NCBI GenBank assembly: GCA_029255685.2
Contig: CM055313.2
Location: 77,602,641-77,666,640 of the forward strand
DNA: 64,000 bases
From: Silene conica
Lineage: Eukaryota > Streptophyta > Magnoliopsida > Caryophyllales > Caryophyllaceae
Direction of reading: 5' to 3'
Part shown: one piece after another, positions 48,183-61,375 of the stretch
How positions within the stretch are numbered: the stretch's first letter is position 1
Layout of the letters: each line of letters starts with the position of its first letter
The notes under the pieces: generated by a model
Told to the model about the DNA's origin: nothing
Seen by the model: the letters and a program-made list of their open reading frames with translations, nothing else
Database searches by the model: none
Position numbers and translations under genes: made by a program

Positions 48183-48186
48183 TGTA

Positions 48187-48600
48187 AAACCCCTCGTCGC
48201 AACGGAAAAATAAAACATTCAAACATGCCAAAATTTACGCGGAATTTAAACTTTAACATGCAAGATAAAACGAGGTGAATTAAAACAAAACTATACAAAC
48301 CGAAATGAACAACATAGATAAGTATATAAGTCTAAGTACGAAAAGTATGAGTACAAAAGCAGCCTGGGATGACACATCCATACAGGCACTCAAATGTATA
48401 TTCAAAAACTAGGTCTAGCTACACGATAACGGGTATGTCATCGATGATTGGATCATCGCTCGCTAGCCTCCTGTAACCCACCAGCAACCTGTCATGTACC
48501 TACATACATGAAAACATGTACGCCACAATCAGTGAGAAGTGACTAGAGTTCTCCTAACCACTTATTGTTAACGACACGTAACACATAAAGCATCCAACAT
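48187..48600 (-). mobile_element. Fragment of the same LTR family as 17433-20450
   Basis: GTAAAACCCCTCGTCGCAACGG at the end and the phrase CAGTGAGAAGTGACTAGAG with TTCTCCTAACCACTTA correspond in order to sequence at 17433-17790. The rest is replaced by an AT microsatellite and other sequence. Confidence 0.5.
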
Positions 48601-48624
48601 ACTCCAACATTTATAACATGCGAA

Positions 48625-48626
<2 letters not shown>

Positions 48627-48712
<86 letters not shown>
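48627..48712. repeat. (AT)n microsatellite
   Basis: An uninterrupted run of about 43 AT dinucleotides. It is followed by GAGTCAAGATCCGGTGAGAA and then TGTAACAGCCCGTATTTTCG, which looks like another LTR start at 48738. Confidence 0.95.
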
Positions 48713-48716
<4 letters not shown>

Positions 48717-49194
48717 TCAAGATCCGGTGAGAACTGTAACAGCCCGTATTTTCGTAGGATATATTTTTAAGGTTTTAATTATTTTAAGTAGTAAAGTAAT
48801 ATTTTAATAAATTATTGAGGAGGATTTTATAAATAATAAGATCCGTCTTAAGAACCTTGAGTCCTTAAGACGAATATAACTTGGCAACATAAGTTCATCT
48901 TAAAAACCCGTTGGTGTTTTCCAACCCGTTTTCATTTAAGCGGAAAGGACCAGTTATAAACCCTTAAACCCAAATATGTCGACATAATTATTCAACCTCA
49001 AATAAGAATACAGTGAACTTCATCTTCTTAAAACCTCCTTAATCCTCATCTTATTCTTTTGCTTAATTCTTCATCATCCGTTCATCAAATCAAGGTAAAA
49101 GTTACATATTCGGAATCCTTGCGAGATTTATGATCTTTCTTAAAAGATGTACTTTTACCCATTACAAATAAATGGGTATATAATTAACAGTTTA

Positions 49195-49294
49195 TTTATT
49201 TATCCTGTGTTAATGCTGTTTTGTAAATGCTAGGCTGTAAATGTTAGAACGTTTTTTTTGTCTCAATATATAATTATCTTTCACCAAAAAAAAA
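49195..49294 (+). mobile_element. 5'-truncated LINE end, 11-bp target duplication
   Basis: A 100-bp insertion ending TTATCTTTCACC plus about nine A is flanked by perfect TTAACAGTTTA copies at 49184-49194 and 49295-49305. The paralogous stretch at 47391-47575 lacks it. Its end resembles plant L1 3' ends. Confidence 0.8.
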
Positions 49295-50259
49295 TTAACA
49301 GTTTACTATATTAACTTTTTAAATTGTCTATTTTATTAATAATTAATATGTATTGGTAAATAATTTAACAGTAGGTCTTCTGAGAGACCGTCTTTCAATA
49401 AAATATTGAGAGACGACCCATTTATAAATTGGACCATATCAAATACTATACCAAAATATAATATGGTTTATAGGAGAGAGAAAAAAATAATTAAATACCA
49501 ATAACATTAAAATAGGAAAGAAATATATGTTTGACCAAAATACAAACATTAACATATTGCGTGTGATTGTGTTTCAAGCAGCATAAAGTTTCTGAAGATT
49601 CTGCAATATAATCTTTCAAACAGTTGCAGTACAATCTTTAGCAAAATCTTTCAAAAATCTTATCTTTTCCAAAAATCTTCATCTTTTCCAATGCAGTACA
49701 TATTCATCCATATATTAAACCAAAAGTACAAAGAATACGCAACCTAGGACACAAAAAATATTCATCTTTCTTAATTATCAAAATCACCAGAATGAAGAAG
49801 AATACGGGTAGGAAAAGTCCATTGAAGCCGGCCCCGAGAAAACGAGTGAAATTCGTAATAGGTATGTTTATGAATTTGGTACCATTTTTTTGCAATTTGG
49901 TATATATATTTTTGAAGACCATGTAAATTTTGTACTTTTATTTTGTTCTTTTGTATTATGGTACTAAAAACGTATTTAAGCAACCTGGATGAAACTTTTA
50001 TTAGCAATATTTATAGGTTAAAAACAAATATGGTGATTTTGATAATTAAGACGAAATTTAGTTTAACAAATATGGTGTAACATCCAGTTTGCAAATTTGT
50101 AGAAGAACGTTCATTAGTACTAATAGCTTCAACCATTGTATTAATATGAAATTTAGTTTTTAGCTTCAACCATATTCTATTTTTTAAATTTTGTGCATGT
50201 TATAATAGCTTTCGTATTAGTACTAATTTAATTTTTAGCTTCAACCATATTTTTTAAAT

Positions 50260-51393
50260 GGGTTTTTCCCATTGATACCCCTGCCTGTGGTTTTCACTTT
50301 TCTCACTTGTACCCCTACGTATAGCACTTTACTAGCCGTACCCCTAAACTTAATTAGTTAATCTCATCCGTAGCCAAACATGTTTATGCCGTCTGTTTTA
50401 GACGTTAAGTGCCATGTTGGCACTCTATTTGCCAAATAAGCACCTGACTTGGCAAATGATTTTCCCATTAATGCCCTTGTAGTTTTCATTTTTCTCATTT
50501 GTGCCCCTACGTAAAAAATAATATAAAGGAATGATAAAATTGGAATTGAAATTACATCAGTCGGATATCCGATTTAAAGTTCAAATTTTCCGATGTTTAA
50601 TCCAAGACATTACAAATATATATCTTATTGTTGATAACCGAAGATTTACCGAAACATTCAATTGTTAAATTTACTTAAATAATAAAAGTGTCAGAAATAT
50701 TTTGATTAAAAAATTAAAAATTTACCCGAACTCAAATTAGCTATAAAAGACTATAAATACAAAATTTATCGAAACCGAAAAAATATGGGAAAAATTTATG
50801 ATAGATCAAAAGAAAGGGGGGTTGAGAATCTAAAATTTAGTTGGTGCTACAATGATGAAATAGGTAAGTGACGCCGCAAGATCAATATGAGCATTGACAG
50901 GTAATGAGTAATGACACTCGTCTTGTTTGTCGACTTGGTCCACTTAATATAAAATAAGTTGTGAATGTTAGATAATATTTCTTTTTGAATAAAATAAAAT
51001 GTAATATATAACGGTATTATCTCATGCGATATAAAAAAAGATATAATAAACAATATATTACAACTTTTTATTAATTTAAAAGGGTATAGTAAGCAATGCG
51101 GTTTTAAAGATATCAGGCTTAACATCGAAACCTAAAATGCAAAAATGCAAGGATACAAGTGGGAAAAGAAAAACATACAAAGGCATTAATGGGAAAATCA
51201 TTTGCCAAGTCAGGTGCTTATTTGGCAAATAGAGTGCCAACATGGCACTTAACGTCTAAAACAGACGGCATAAACATGTTTGGCTACGGATGGGATTAAC
51301 TAATTAAGTTTAGGGGTACGGCTAGTAAAGTGCTATACGCAGGGGTACAAGTGGGAAAAGTGAAAACCACAAGGGTATCAATGGGAAAAACCC
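50260..51393. mobile_element. MULE-type element with ~270-bp TIRs, nested in the large MULE
   Basis: The arms start GGGTTTTTCCCATTGATACC at each end and stay highly similar over about 270 bp, with TTAGACGTTAAGTGCCATG in both. Perfect 9-bp TTTTTAAAT copies lie at 50251-50259 and 51394-51402. It is non-coding and sits in the first intron of the accessory gene. Confidence 0.9.
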
Positions 51394-51402
51394 TTTTTAA
51401 AT

Positions 51403-51955
51403 TTTGTACATGTTACAATAGCTTTCGTATTAGTATTAATTTATATGATAAATGTATCAATAATTTTTATTTTGTACATGTTATATTAGATTTCGTATTA
51501 GTACTAATTTATAGGGTAAAAGTATCAAAATTTTTATTTTGGTACATGTTATATTAGTTTTCGTATTAGTACTAATTTATAGGATAAAAGTATCAACAGT
51601 TTCTATTTTGGTACATGTTATATTAGTTTTCGTATTAGTACTATTTTATAGGATAAAACGTATCAATTTTTTTATTTTGGTACATGTTATATTAGTTTTC
51701 GTATTAGTACTAATTTATAGGATAAAAGTATAAATTATTTTATTTTGGTACATGTTATATTAGTTTTCGTATTAGTATTAATTTATATGATAAAAGTATC
51801 AATTTTTTAATTTGGTACATGGTATATTTAATTTCTTATTAGTACAAATATATAGGATAAACGTATCAATAATTTTTATTTTGTACATGTTATATTAGAT
51901 TTCGTATTAGTACAAATATATAGGATAAACGTATCGATATTTTTTTATATTGATT
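51403..51955 (+). repeat. Eight tandem copies of a ~65-bp unit
   Basis: Each unit has GTACATGTTATATTAG, then TTTCGTATTAGTAC, then a TATAGGATAAA(A/C)GTATCAA-like end. The period is 64-70 bp. The same unit recurs at about 50195, 54262-54480, 61254-61375 and 62796-63015, always in this orientation. Confidence 0.9.
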
Positions 51956-54261
51956 TTTTTTCTTGTGATAGAAAAAGGGGAATGTTCAAATGTTAACGAT
52001 CGAGACATTGAGAAGCCGAATGTACCTGAAGTTTGTAACACATGGGGTGTTCGGGAAAGAGGAGTTGTGCTAATGTTCAAAAAGGTGGAGTTGAAGATGG
52101 ACCAACAAAAGACCCACAGAGGTATATCCCATTCATTTACGTGACCAACAAAAGTTTTGTAATAAAGTATGGTTACTTTTTACTGTAAAAAGTTTCTGGA
52201 TTGGGTGTATTTGTATGAACTTGACCAACAATATATACTTTTTTTTGTAGCTACGAGAAGGAGGTCACTAATTATGGGGGACCACTAGGCTTGGAACGAC
52301 TAGTTGGACAGCTTACAGAGAAACAGAAACAAGCTGTACGGGAAATAAACTTCGGCGGATTACTAAGTTTGAAGTTGTCAAGGTTTAACCACGGAATGGT
52401 ACCATTCCTACTAGGTGCGTACCATCCTGCTACTCGACAGTTTCATGTAGATGATAACAAAGAGTGTTTCATAACCGTATATGATGTGTACGACGTGTTT
52501 ATGTTGCCATTTAATACGGGTAAGAAAGTTATCTTGGCGACAAACAAAAAACAAGACAAGCACCATATATATGGAATATATTCAGGAATGGAGGGAGAAA
52601 TTTTAAGTAGCTCCAAAAAAAGAACTTAGTGCTGAAACTGTTGCCGGGGAGATGTATGCGTTGGGCGAAGGGGGGGATGACTTCAAAAGGTGTTTTGTTT
52701 TGTATGCTTTAGGTACACTGTTAGCACCCGAAGACTATAAGAATGTTGACCTTCATCTTTTGCCTTCTGTTAAAATTGTGGAGGATATTGGTGGACTTGA
52801 CCGGTGTGAATACATTTTGACTGAAATTGGTGAAGCTGTGAACAAGTGGAGATCTAGAAAGGTAAAGAATGTTTGGGGTTGTATGTTATTTCTTCAACTT
52901 GTTTATTTTCATCGTTTGGCTTGGCAATGCAAAAAGGCCCCATCAGAATTGCCATTGATACAACATTGGACTACTGAAAATCTGAAAAGTAAAATAGAGG
53001 AAGAGAGGAAAGCTTCATTAGAGTTGAATGGAAAGTACGGAAATGGTGAGTGGGATTCGTTAACGTACCTTGTATCAAAGAAACGTGAAGAGGAATCTAA
53101 GAAAGCCGCAAAAGAAGCTGAAAATGAAATGCGGTCAAAGATTGAATCAATCAAGAGTGACAATGATAGGATTGTATCATTTAAGATCCCTGATGACCTT
53201 CTTACCGACGCAGAAATTCGCGATCGTGCCAAAAATGTAAGTGCAACCTTCACTTTCTTGCTTACTATATCATACTGTAAGTTAATCTTCATGTTTAATT
53301 GTTTATAATTTTGTACAAATATTGATTTTTAACATACAATCTGTTTCTTGGCAATGTTAGATTTGTACCATTATTTATTTTTTAAAGAATTCGTTATTAC
53401 AGTAGAATATGGACTTGTTTGTGGTTACAGTAGGTTTTACCTTTAAAGAACTTTGATGAATTCGTTGTTACAGTATGTTTTAACCTGGTCATAATATATT
53501 TGTACCAAACTCAATAGAATTCGTACCTTCTTTTTTTGTACAGTATGTATACAAGATCAGCCCAAACTTTAATTTCAGCCAATACTTTAATTTTGCATTT
53601 GCCATGTAAATTTTGATTACTTTTATTTATGCTTATTATATTAATTTTGTATTGTGTATTTTTTTGTGGTAGGAGTGCGAGGTAGATGCGATGTTGATAA
53701 TTAGAGATCAAGAAATCCACTCAAGGCTTACGCTTGAGAGGGTTGGTCGAATAAAGATCAATGCCCAAAAGTTAAGCGATATGGAGAAGGAAAAAATGGG
53801 AGATGGAGTTGCTGATAATGATGTTGAAGTCACGTTTACACAATTGGTGGAGAACGAGGAAGTAATGCGTTCATGTGATGAGCTAGTTGAGCGTGTCATT
53901 GAGGTGACGAAAGCAGCAAAAGAAATGCCTTCATCGATCTCGGCATTAATGATGAAGGTTTTAATCGATTCCAAAATATTAGTCCACCAAGGAAAAACAA
54001 AGGCTTAGTAAGAGTGAGAGGAGCAAAGAGGAAGGGTCCAAAAAAGTAGAATTGGATTTAGAACATTTATCTTATAATGTAGACGATTTTAGACAATCTC
54101 ATTTTGGTTATGTGACGGGAATATTTGGTCGTTTTTTCTAGCTTTTTGTAAGACACGTATTATTTTCAGTTTATGTGATATTAAACACTTTATTTGGTCT
54201 TTAATCAGGTCATTAAAACGTATCAATTTTTCTTAGTTTGGTTGTTCTTCTTGCTTTTTTT

Positions 54262-54480
54262 TTATTTTGTACACGTTATATTTAATTTCGTATTTGGTAC
54301 GTGTTATATTTTATTTCGTATTAGTACAAAATTATAGGATGAACGTATCAATTTTTTTTATTTGGTACATGTTAAATTAGATTTCGTATTAGTACAAAAT
54401 TACTCGATAAACGTATAATTTTTTTTATACTTGTACATGGTATGTTAGATTTCGTATTAGTTTAGTTTTCGTATTAGTAG
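54262..54480 (+). repeat. Four further copies of the ~65-bp unit
   Basis: Between the 3' ends of the two MULE genes, units with TTTCGTATTAGTACAAA and a GTACATG- or GTACACG-type start recur. Downstream (54700-54950) shorter GGTACGAAATTA phrases are scattered. Confidence 0.8.
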
Positions 54481-56705
54481 AAAAGATAGATTTCATATTA
54501 GTTTAGTTTTAGTAATAAAGAGAAATGCTATATATGTTACGTTACCAAAGATATACTGAATATATGTTATTCCTAAAACTTTGTAAAGTAGCCCTGATTG
54601 TTTGCTAAAGCAAATATTAGCTAGAAAAAACTTTCCAAATATTTCCTCCAATATAAATATTTCCCCTTCCATTATAAATTAAAGAATGATATAATAAATT
54701 CGAAACCAAAATTGTACGAAATTAAGAAAAAATAGATACGAAATTATCTGGTACTGAATTAGTAGTGAATGTCACGGTACTAAATTAACAAGAAATGGTA
54801 CGAAATTACAATGGTATGAAAAATGCAAAAATAAATTGGTATTAAATTAACTAACAAAGTGTACGAAAACACCAAAATAAATACGAAATTATCTGGTACA
54901 AAGTTGCCGAATACGAAATAAATGGTCCAGATTAATTATTAAAAATAAAAGATAAATAATCTAAACTAAAAGGGGTGGAGGTGTATATGGTACTAAAGTA
55001 GTAGTTGTAGTCAAATGACCTCCCCTTCCATTTGCCTTCTTACTTTTGGAAGGACGCTTCAACCTAACACTTCGGCCTTTGGTCTTCGTTCTTATTGGAT
55101 CTAATACTCTTTGAGGCTCATCTTGGTTATCATTGTTGATGCCCTGGATACAAGATAACGACTGCATTGTAGAAGACTGTTCAACAATTTTCTGCAGACC
55201 AGCACATGCAGTTTTGTAAACTTGGTCTATGAAAGACCTTGTTTCGTTTGACCCTTGGCTTTGTAGTATGAGGGTGTGAAATTTGCACAGGATATCTCGA
55301 CGCCATGTGATATGCTCTATTTTTATATACTTTTCGTCCCCATTTTAGCTCATGTTTTATCATCGTTTACATTATTCTTCAATGTTTATTGAGCTAATTC
55401 CGTGTTCTAGGTAATTTGTATGTGGTTTAGCGGTTTTTGTAGGAATTTCGGATTTCTCTTGCATTTTGACATTTACCGAGCATCGGAGCTAACCAAAGTC
55501 GAGACAAGCATTCTTCGGGTAGTAGAAGTGACGGAAAAAGAAAGAAAGTCAACAAAGAAGTCAACTCATGAAGAGCATAATGTGCAAAGCATGACAAAAG
55601 CGATCATTACATCATCCTTGCAACGTCACCCATGTTCCCAAATGTAAACAATTGACGAAATATGGAGTATATGGACAGTGTTTTCACCCCGGTCGGGGTG
55701 GGCTGCCCCGGTATACCGGGGTGGCTTTGATCAGGCTATTTTTTGGTCTAGATTCAAGGAATGCATACGTCATGTTCTTGCCCCAGTCCGGGGTGGCTGC
55801 AATCTACCCCGTCTCCTCATCACTATATATACCCCTTGATCTCATTCATTTGCACATCATCAATTAGCATAAAACCATCAAGTTTTAGGAACTTTTAGCT
55901 ACATTAAAGCTTGTAAAAATTTACTCTTTGTTTTAGTTCATTTTCTTTATAAAAATAGTTCTTTGGTTATTCAAGCATTTTCCGAAGCTATTCGCATTTC
56001 TTCTTCCGATTTCTTATTCCGTTAATTCCCGGTATTATCTTTCTTTACGGTTTTATTTCGTTATCGTCATTATGTTTATCTTAGTTAATAGAATAGATAA
56101 TCTAGTTCATAAAACCATGTGTGAGTAGTTTTTATATCTAGGGGGGAAACCATGCTAGATTAGTTGTTAGGTCATGTTAAATTATTGATTTTGCATTATC
56201 GTATGGTTGGTTATATACATGCTTGTTTCATTTGATTAATATATGATTTTGACCATGATTATTGATAAATCATTATTCTCATCCTAAGACCGAAAGCCGG
56301 GATAGAACTTGATCATTCAATAGTTGTAGTCATAGTCATAATTGTTAATTGTGTTGTTCTTATCCTAAGATCGAAAGTCGGGATAAAATTAGGCATGACA
56401 TGTTATAGTATTCTGTTCCAATATACGCGAGAGCTAATTGGTAATCAATCTACGGTTAAACTCTAGGCCGAGAGGAAATTGTTATAAACCTAATCAACTA
56501 TCGACAATGTATTTCTTTAATTTGACATGACTAAGCTCCTATATGCATGAGTAACCCCAATCCCCTAGATTCTCCCCTATAATCGTTTACATCTTTAATT
56601 TTCATTTCTGTTTTACCTTAGTTAACCCAAATCATAACCAAATTCTTGTAACCGACCTTGATAGAATTCTCTCCATAGCTAATTACAATTACATCACCGT
56701 CTCCC

Positions 56706-59041
56706 TGTAATACCTCGAATTTTAGATACGATTTTATCTTGCCATGCGATTAGCTTACCCAATACTAGTTCGCTAGTGCTCGTTTCATGGGGTGTTTTGA
56801 GTCGTTGGTGGGGTTTGAAAGGGGGATCTATCCACCCTAAGTTAATGTTTGTAGAAGGTTGTTTGTGTGGCTCGAACCTTGGACCTAGTACAGCTCGACC
56901 ATGGGCCTCGAAATCTGTGTAAACAGCCCACGCCCATGTTGTTAAAACAGCAAACCCTCACTTTGCTCATATCAGCCGCCTTATAAGAAGGATTTCGAGT
57001 CAACTTTCTGACCTATCTACACACTCTAACCTACCCCATCTTGCTCAGCCGACATCACCCTTCAAGAAGGTCAGATCCCCACGGTGGTTCACCTCCGTTT
57101 AGACCCTTCGAATTAGATCAGAAAACAGGTATGCGCAGCCTGTGTTAATTTGTTGTTTATTTTGTTAAGGGTCTCTTGTTTTGTCACTGTTTCGAGAGGG
57201 GTTTGAGTGTCGGGTTTGGGTTTGTTTTTGTGTTGTTATTTTTCTAGTGTCTGGAGGTTGGTCAGGAGGCTGATCTGGGTGGTTGTAGGAGTCACCGGCG
57301 GTGTCGACAGGGGTGTTTATCACCCCTGGTTACAGTAGGTTTCAGCATGGTTGTCGGGTCTATGGGTTTTGTGTTGTCTTCCTTGTCTCTGTGTGATAAA
57401 AGAAGGAGTCGTGGGTGATGATTCGTGTCAAAGGGGAGTCAGGGGTAGTCTGGGTGTTGTCGTGGTGTTAAGGGTAGGGTTGTATGGTGGTCGAGGGGGT
57501 TGTTTTCACGGTGGTTTTAGAAGGAATCAGGGGAACGGCTGCTGGTTTTAAGTTGTTGCTTTGGGTAGACTGGTTTGGGGGTGGTACCACCGATGACTAG
57601 GGGGAGGTCGGTGCGGTGGTACCACCACTGTCTGTTGGTTGTAGGACAGGGGTTCTAATGGTGGTGTTTGCCGGTGGCCTGGCAGATTGTGGCGGTGGTG
57701 GTGACAGTCTGTTTTGGGTTGCCGCGGGTTAAGAGTGAGGAAGCAGGGGTGTTAGAGCCCCTGGTCCACCTCGCCGGAGAGAGTCGACCACCCTGGTGGT
57801 GGTCTGGGGTGTAGTGGCCATGGTGGGGGTGGTCGCTGGTGGTTGCCGGCAGTGTGTGGGGGTTGTGCGTGGTGTTGGTGGTGGGCTAACACCATGGGGT
57901 GCGTTGGGTAGTGAGTCGTGAGTTGGGTCGTGTAGGGTGTAGTTTTGGTATTAGTTTTATTAGTAAACTTTTATTAATATCTTACTCATTAGTATTTTTA
58001 TTATTATTCATAATATATTTATTATTTATAGTATTGATATCTTTTATTTATAGTAAAGATTTTATTAAGAGATATGTTTTGGGAGCTTTTATGGGAGGTT
58101 TTAAGTGGGTATTAATGTATAGTTTGAATTTCAAAACCAAGTATCTATTTTTGGAAGCTGCTATTTTTAGAAGTTACTATATTTAGAAAGTACTATTTTG
58201 AGAAACCTCGATTGTTGGGAAGCTTTCTAAATATAGGAAGTTTCTATAAATAGAATGTGAACACGTATTACGAGATATAGGGTGTTTATTAATTATATAA
58301 TATTTGTTTAGGTAGCGGGTTTCGCGTGGAACATTTCTGAACAAGCCTTGGGGTTTATCTGCGTACCTACTATTTCAGGTAGGGGAAGATACTGGTTTAC
58401 GATAATGTGTGATCTGCTCTTTATTGGTGTTATACATGTTTACAATACAATATCATGTGATTATTATGTTGAGTTGTTATCTTACTCTGTGCTATCATAA
58501 GATGTGATTATATATATATTGGGCTTTGAGTTACGGAGTTGGATCGGTGCGGAGTATTTATGGCGTTGGATCGGTGCGGAGTATATTTATGGTGTTGGAT
58601 CGGTGCGGAGTATTTATGGCGTTGGATCGGTGCGGAGAATATATATATGGTGTTGGATCGGCGCGGAGTTTATTATATTGTTGTTTTACTTATTCTTTTA
58701 CCTACTCAACCTCGTGGTTGACCCTGTGTATTCGTGATCACCTGTGATGAACCAATTGTGGGGAGCAGAATGACAGGTGCTGAGACTAAGGGGGAAGCTA
58801 TGGGAGGAAGAGCTTGGATCAAGACTAGAGTAGATGTCTAGATCACTTAGTCAGTTTTATGAGTTGTACTTTATTTTGCTAAGACTTTTGGACACGGATG
58901 TAAAATATGTTTGAGTTAACTTTATATTTAAAGTACTGTTTATCTTCCTTTGTATCTACTGCCTCGGGAAACCGAGATGGTAACACTTTTATTTATCTGA
59001 GGAGTCCTAGTTCAGGTCCTTAAATAAATGGGGGTGTTACA
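56706..59041 (+). mobile_element. Second-level solo LTR, 2.3 kb
   Basis: It runs from TGTAATACCTCGAATTTTAG to ATGGGGGTGTTACA with perfect CTCCC copies at 56701-56705 and 59042-59046. Excising it restores the outer LTR phrase CCGTCTCCCTGTGGTTCGAC. The middle is GT-rich (57150-57900), and a GTTGGATCGGTGCGGAGTAT tandem repeat of about five units lies at 58536-58670. Open frames inside are short and unrelated to gag or pol. Confidence 0.88.
58536..58670. repeat. Tandem repeat of ~28 bp inside the nested LTR
   Basis: About five units of GTTGGATCGGTGCGGAGTAT separated by short AT-rich spacers. All three frames stay open through it, which explains several spurious ORFs. Confidence 0.85.
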
Positions 59042-59771
59042 CTCCCTGTGGTTCGACCCCTTCTTCCCTATCTACATTAATTTGTATGTTAGTCAAGTCT
59101 AGGGACTTTTTATCTTTGGCAGGTGTGCGATTAGCCTGGCCACATGACAGACGTTCTACTGAATTTACAATACCGGTAGACTGCTCTCTCAACCGCTCCC
59201 ACACCTAAACGAAATAAGATGAGCTACTTCAATTATATAGCACAAAAAATGTAATTAAAACGTATATGTAATATGTACTCTGAAAATGTACGAAGAATAT
59301 TTTAATGGGTACAGTCAACTAAAAAAGATAGTGATAAAAAAACGTACCTCTAATTTTGCATAGCGTGACCACCTTTTCTTTATATATCTTTCAGGAATAT
59401 CAGAAACTGAACTCAAATGAAGTACACGAAGGGAGTGATAGCAAAACATCCCAACTTCATCAAACTTTCGGCATGAGCAAGATATAAGAGCACTAACTGA
59501 ATCAAATGTTACGACATGATATGTTTCAGGATCATCCAATTCGGAAACTTTAAATACCTTTGTTGTATCTTCGTTACCAACAACAATAGCATTTGTACCT
59601 AATGAGTATATAAATTCTTCCTCAAAACGTTTGAACAAGTTAATAGTATAAACAGTTGAAGCACTCCTAATAAGTCCCACTGTGGACATATTTGATGAAG
59701 GTGTCGATCTACTGCATTGAAATTCATTTTTCTCCTCCTCACTCCTCCACCTCTTTATAGTGTCATTATAA

Positions 59772-60842
<1,071 letters not shown>

Positions 60843-61253
60843 TAAATATCAAAGAAATCAGTGAGCGAAGTGGTTTTATTAACTTGAAAGCCAATAGCAT
60901 GATTTGTACTTTCACTTCTTTGAGATGAAAGGATGCCAGCGGAGAAAAAATCCTTACTAAATGCAGTAGACCACTTTTCTCGAATTTTGTATAACCGATT
61001 GAACCATTCATAACCCTCCAATCCATATTCATATATCATCTTATTCCAAGTTAATTGAAACTCATCCGGGTTAAAGCATCCTTTAAGACATTTGTTGAAA
61101 ACATGTTGGAATGATGCGTCATGCTTCAGGAGACCAAAATGAGATATAGCATTCTGTTGTATGTGCCACTGACAAAGTCGATGTCGTGACATTGGAAAAA
61201 CCTACATTGATAACAACAAAAGCCAAAGTCAGTTTCGTAAAATAAATTATATT

Positions 61254-61375
61254 AGTACATGTTATATGTGCTTTCGTATTAGTACAAAATTATAGGATAA
61301 ACGTATCAATTTTTTTTTGTACATGTTATATTAGATTTCGTATTAGTACAAATTTACTGGATGAACGTATCAATT
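61254..61375 (+). repeat. Two copies of the ~65-bp unit in a transposase intron
   Basis: Two units with GTACATGTTATAT and TTTCGTATTAGTACAAA lie between transposase exons 3 and 4, oriented as in the main array, which is antisense to the transposase. Confidence 0.82.

Larger units (their letters stand above)
49792..54008 (+). pseudogene. MULE accessory gene, unknown function, probably frameshifted
   Basis: Proposed exons are 49792-49861, 51972-52121, 52251-53236 and 53673-54008. Exon 1 encodes a basic N-terminus (MKKNTGRKSPLKPAPRKR). Exon 3 begins YEKEVTNYGG and contains LTEKQKQAVREINFGGLLSL, then MYALGEGGDDFKRCFVLYAL and WGCMLFLQLVYFHRLAW. The last third is a charged, probably coiled-coil segment. 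This layout resembles proteins carried by plant MULEs that in some elements also bear a Ulp1-like C48 peptidase; no peptidase motif is visible here. Two frame problems exist. An A7 run at 52615-52621 shifts frame between GEILSSSKK and ELSAETVAGE; six A would restore it. In exon 2 the frame fitting exon 3 opens only from 52042. Exon 1 to exon 2 phase is consistent. Intron 1 holds the nested 1.1-kb MULE and the 65-bp array. Sequencing error in the homopolymer cannot be excluded. Confidence 0.65.
55308..59142 (+). mobile_element. Solo LTR in the transposase gene, itself interrupted
   Basis: It starts TGATATGCTCTATTTTTATA and ends TTAGCCTGGCCA, with CATG duplicated at 55304-55307 and 59143-59146. 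Removing it plus one CATG rejoins the transposase frame as RLSWRRDIL. Its own length is about 1.5 kb once the nested LTR is excluded. CCGGTCGGGGTGGGCTGCC-like repeats lie at 55690-55810. No gag/pol sequence is present. Confidence 0.82.

Noticed and set aside
36000-49300. Undetected host gene in the repeat-rich stretch
   Set aside because: Open frames here are short, lack splice-consistent neighbours and mostly fall in MITEs, MULE arms or LTR pieces. None shows a recognisable domain.
52291-53308. Two separate genes in the MULE left half
   Set aside because: The two frames overlap at an A7 run and read as one continuous protein if one base is removed; no intron or promoter separates them.
57351-58737. 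Several open frames in the nested LTR
   Set aside because: They follow GT-rich text and the GTTGGATCGGTGCGGAGTAT repeat, all frames stay open, and nothing resembles gag, protease or polymerase.
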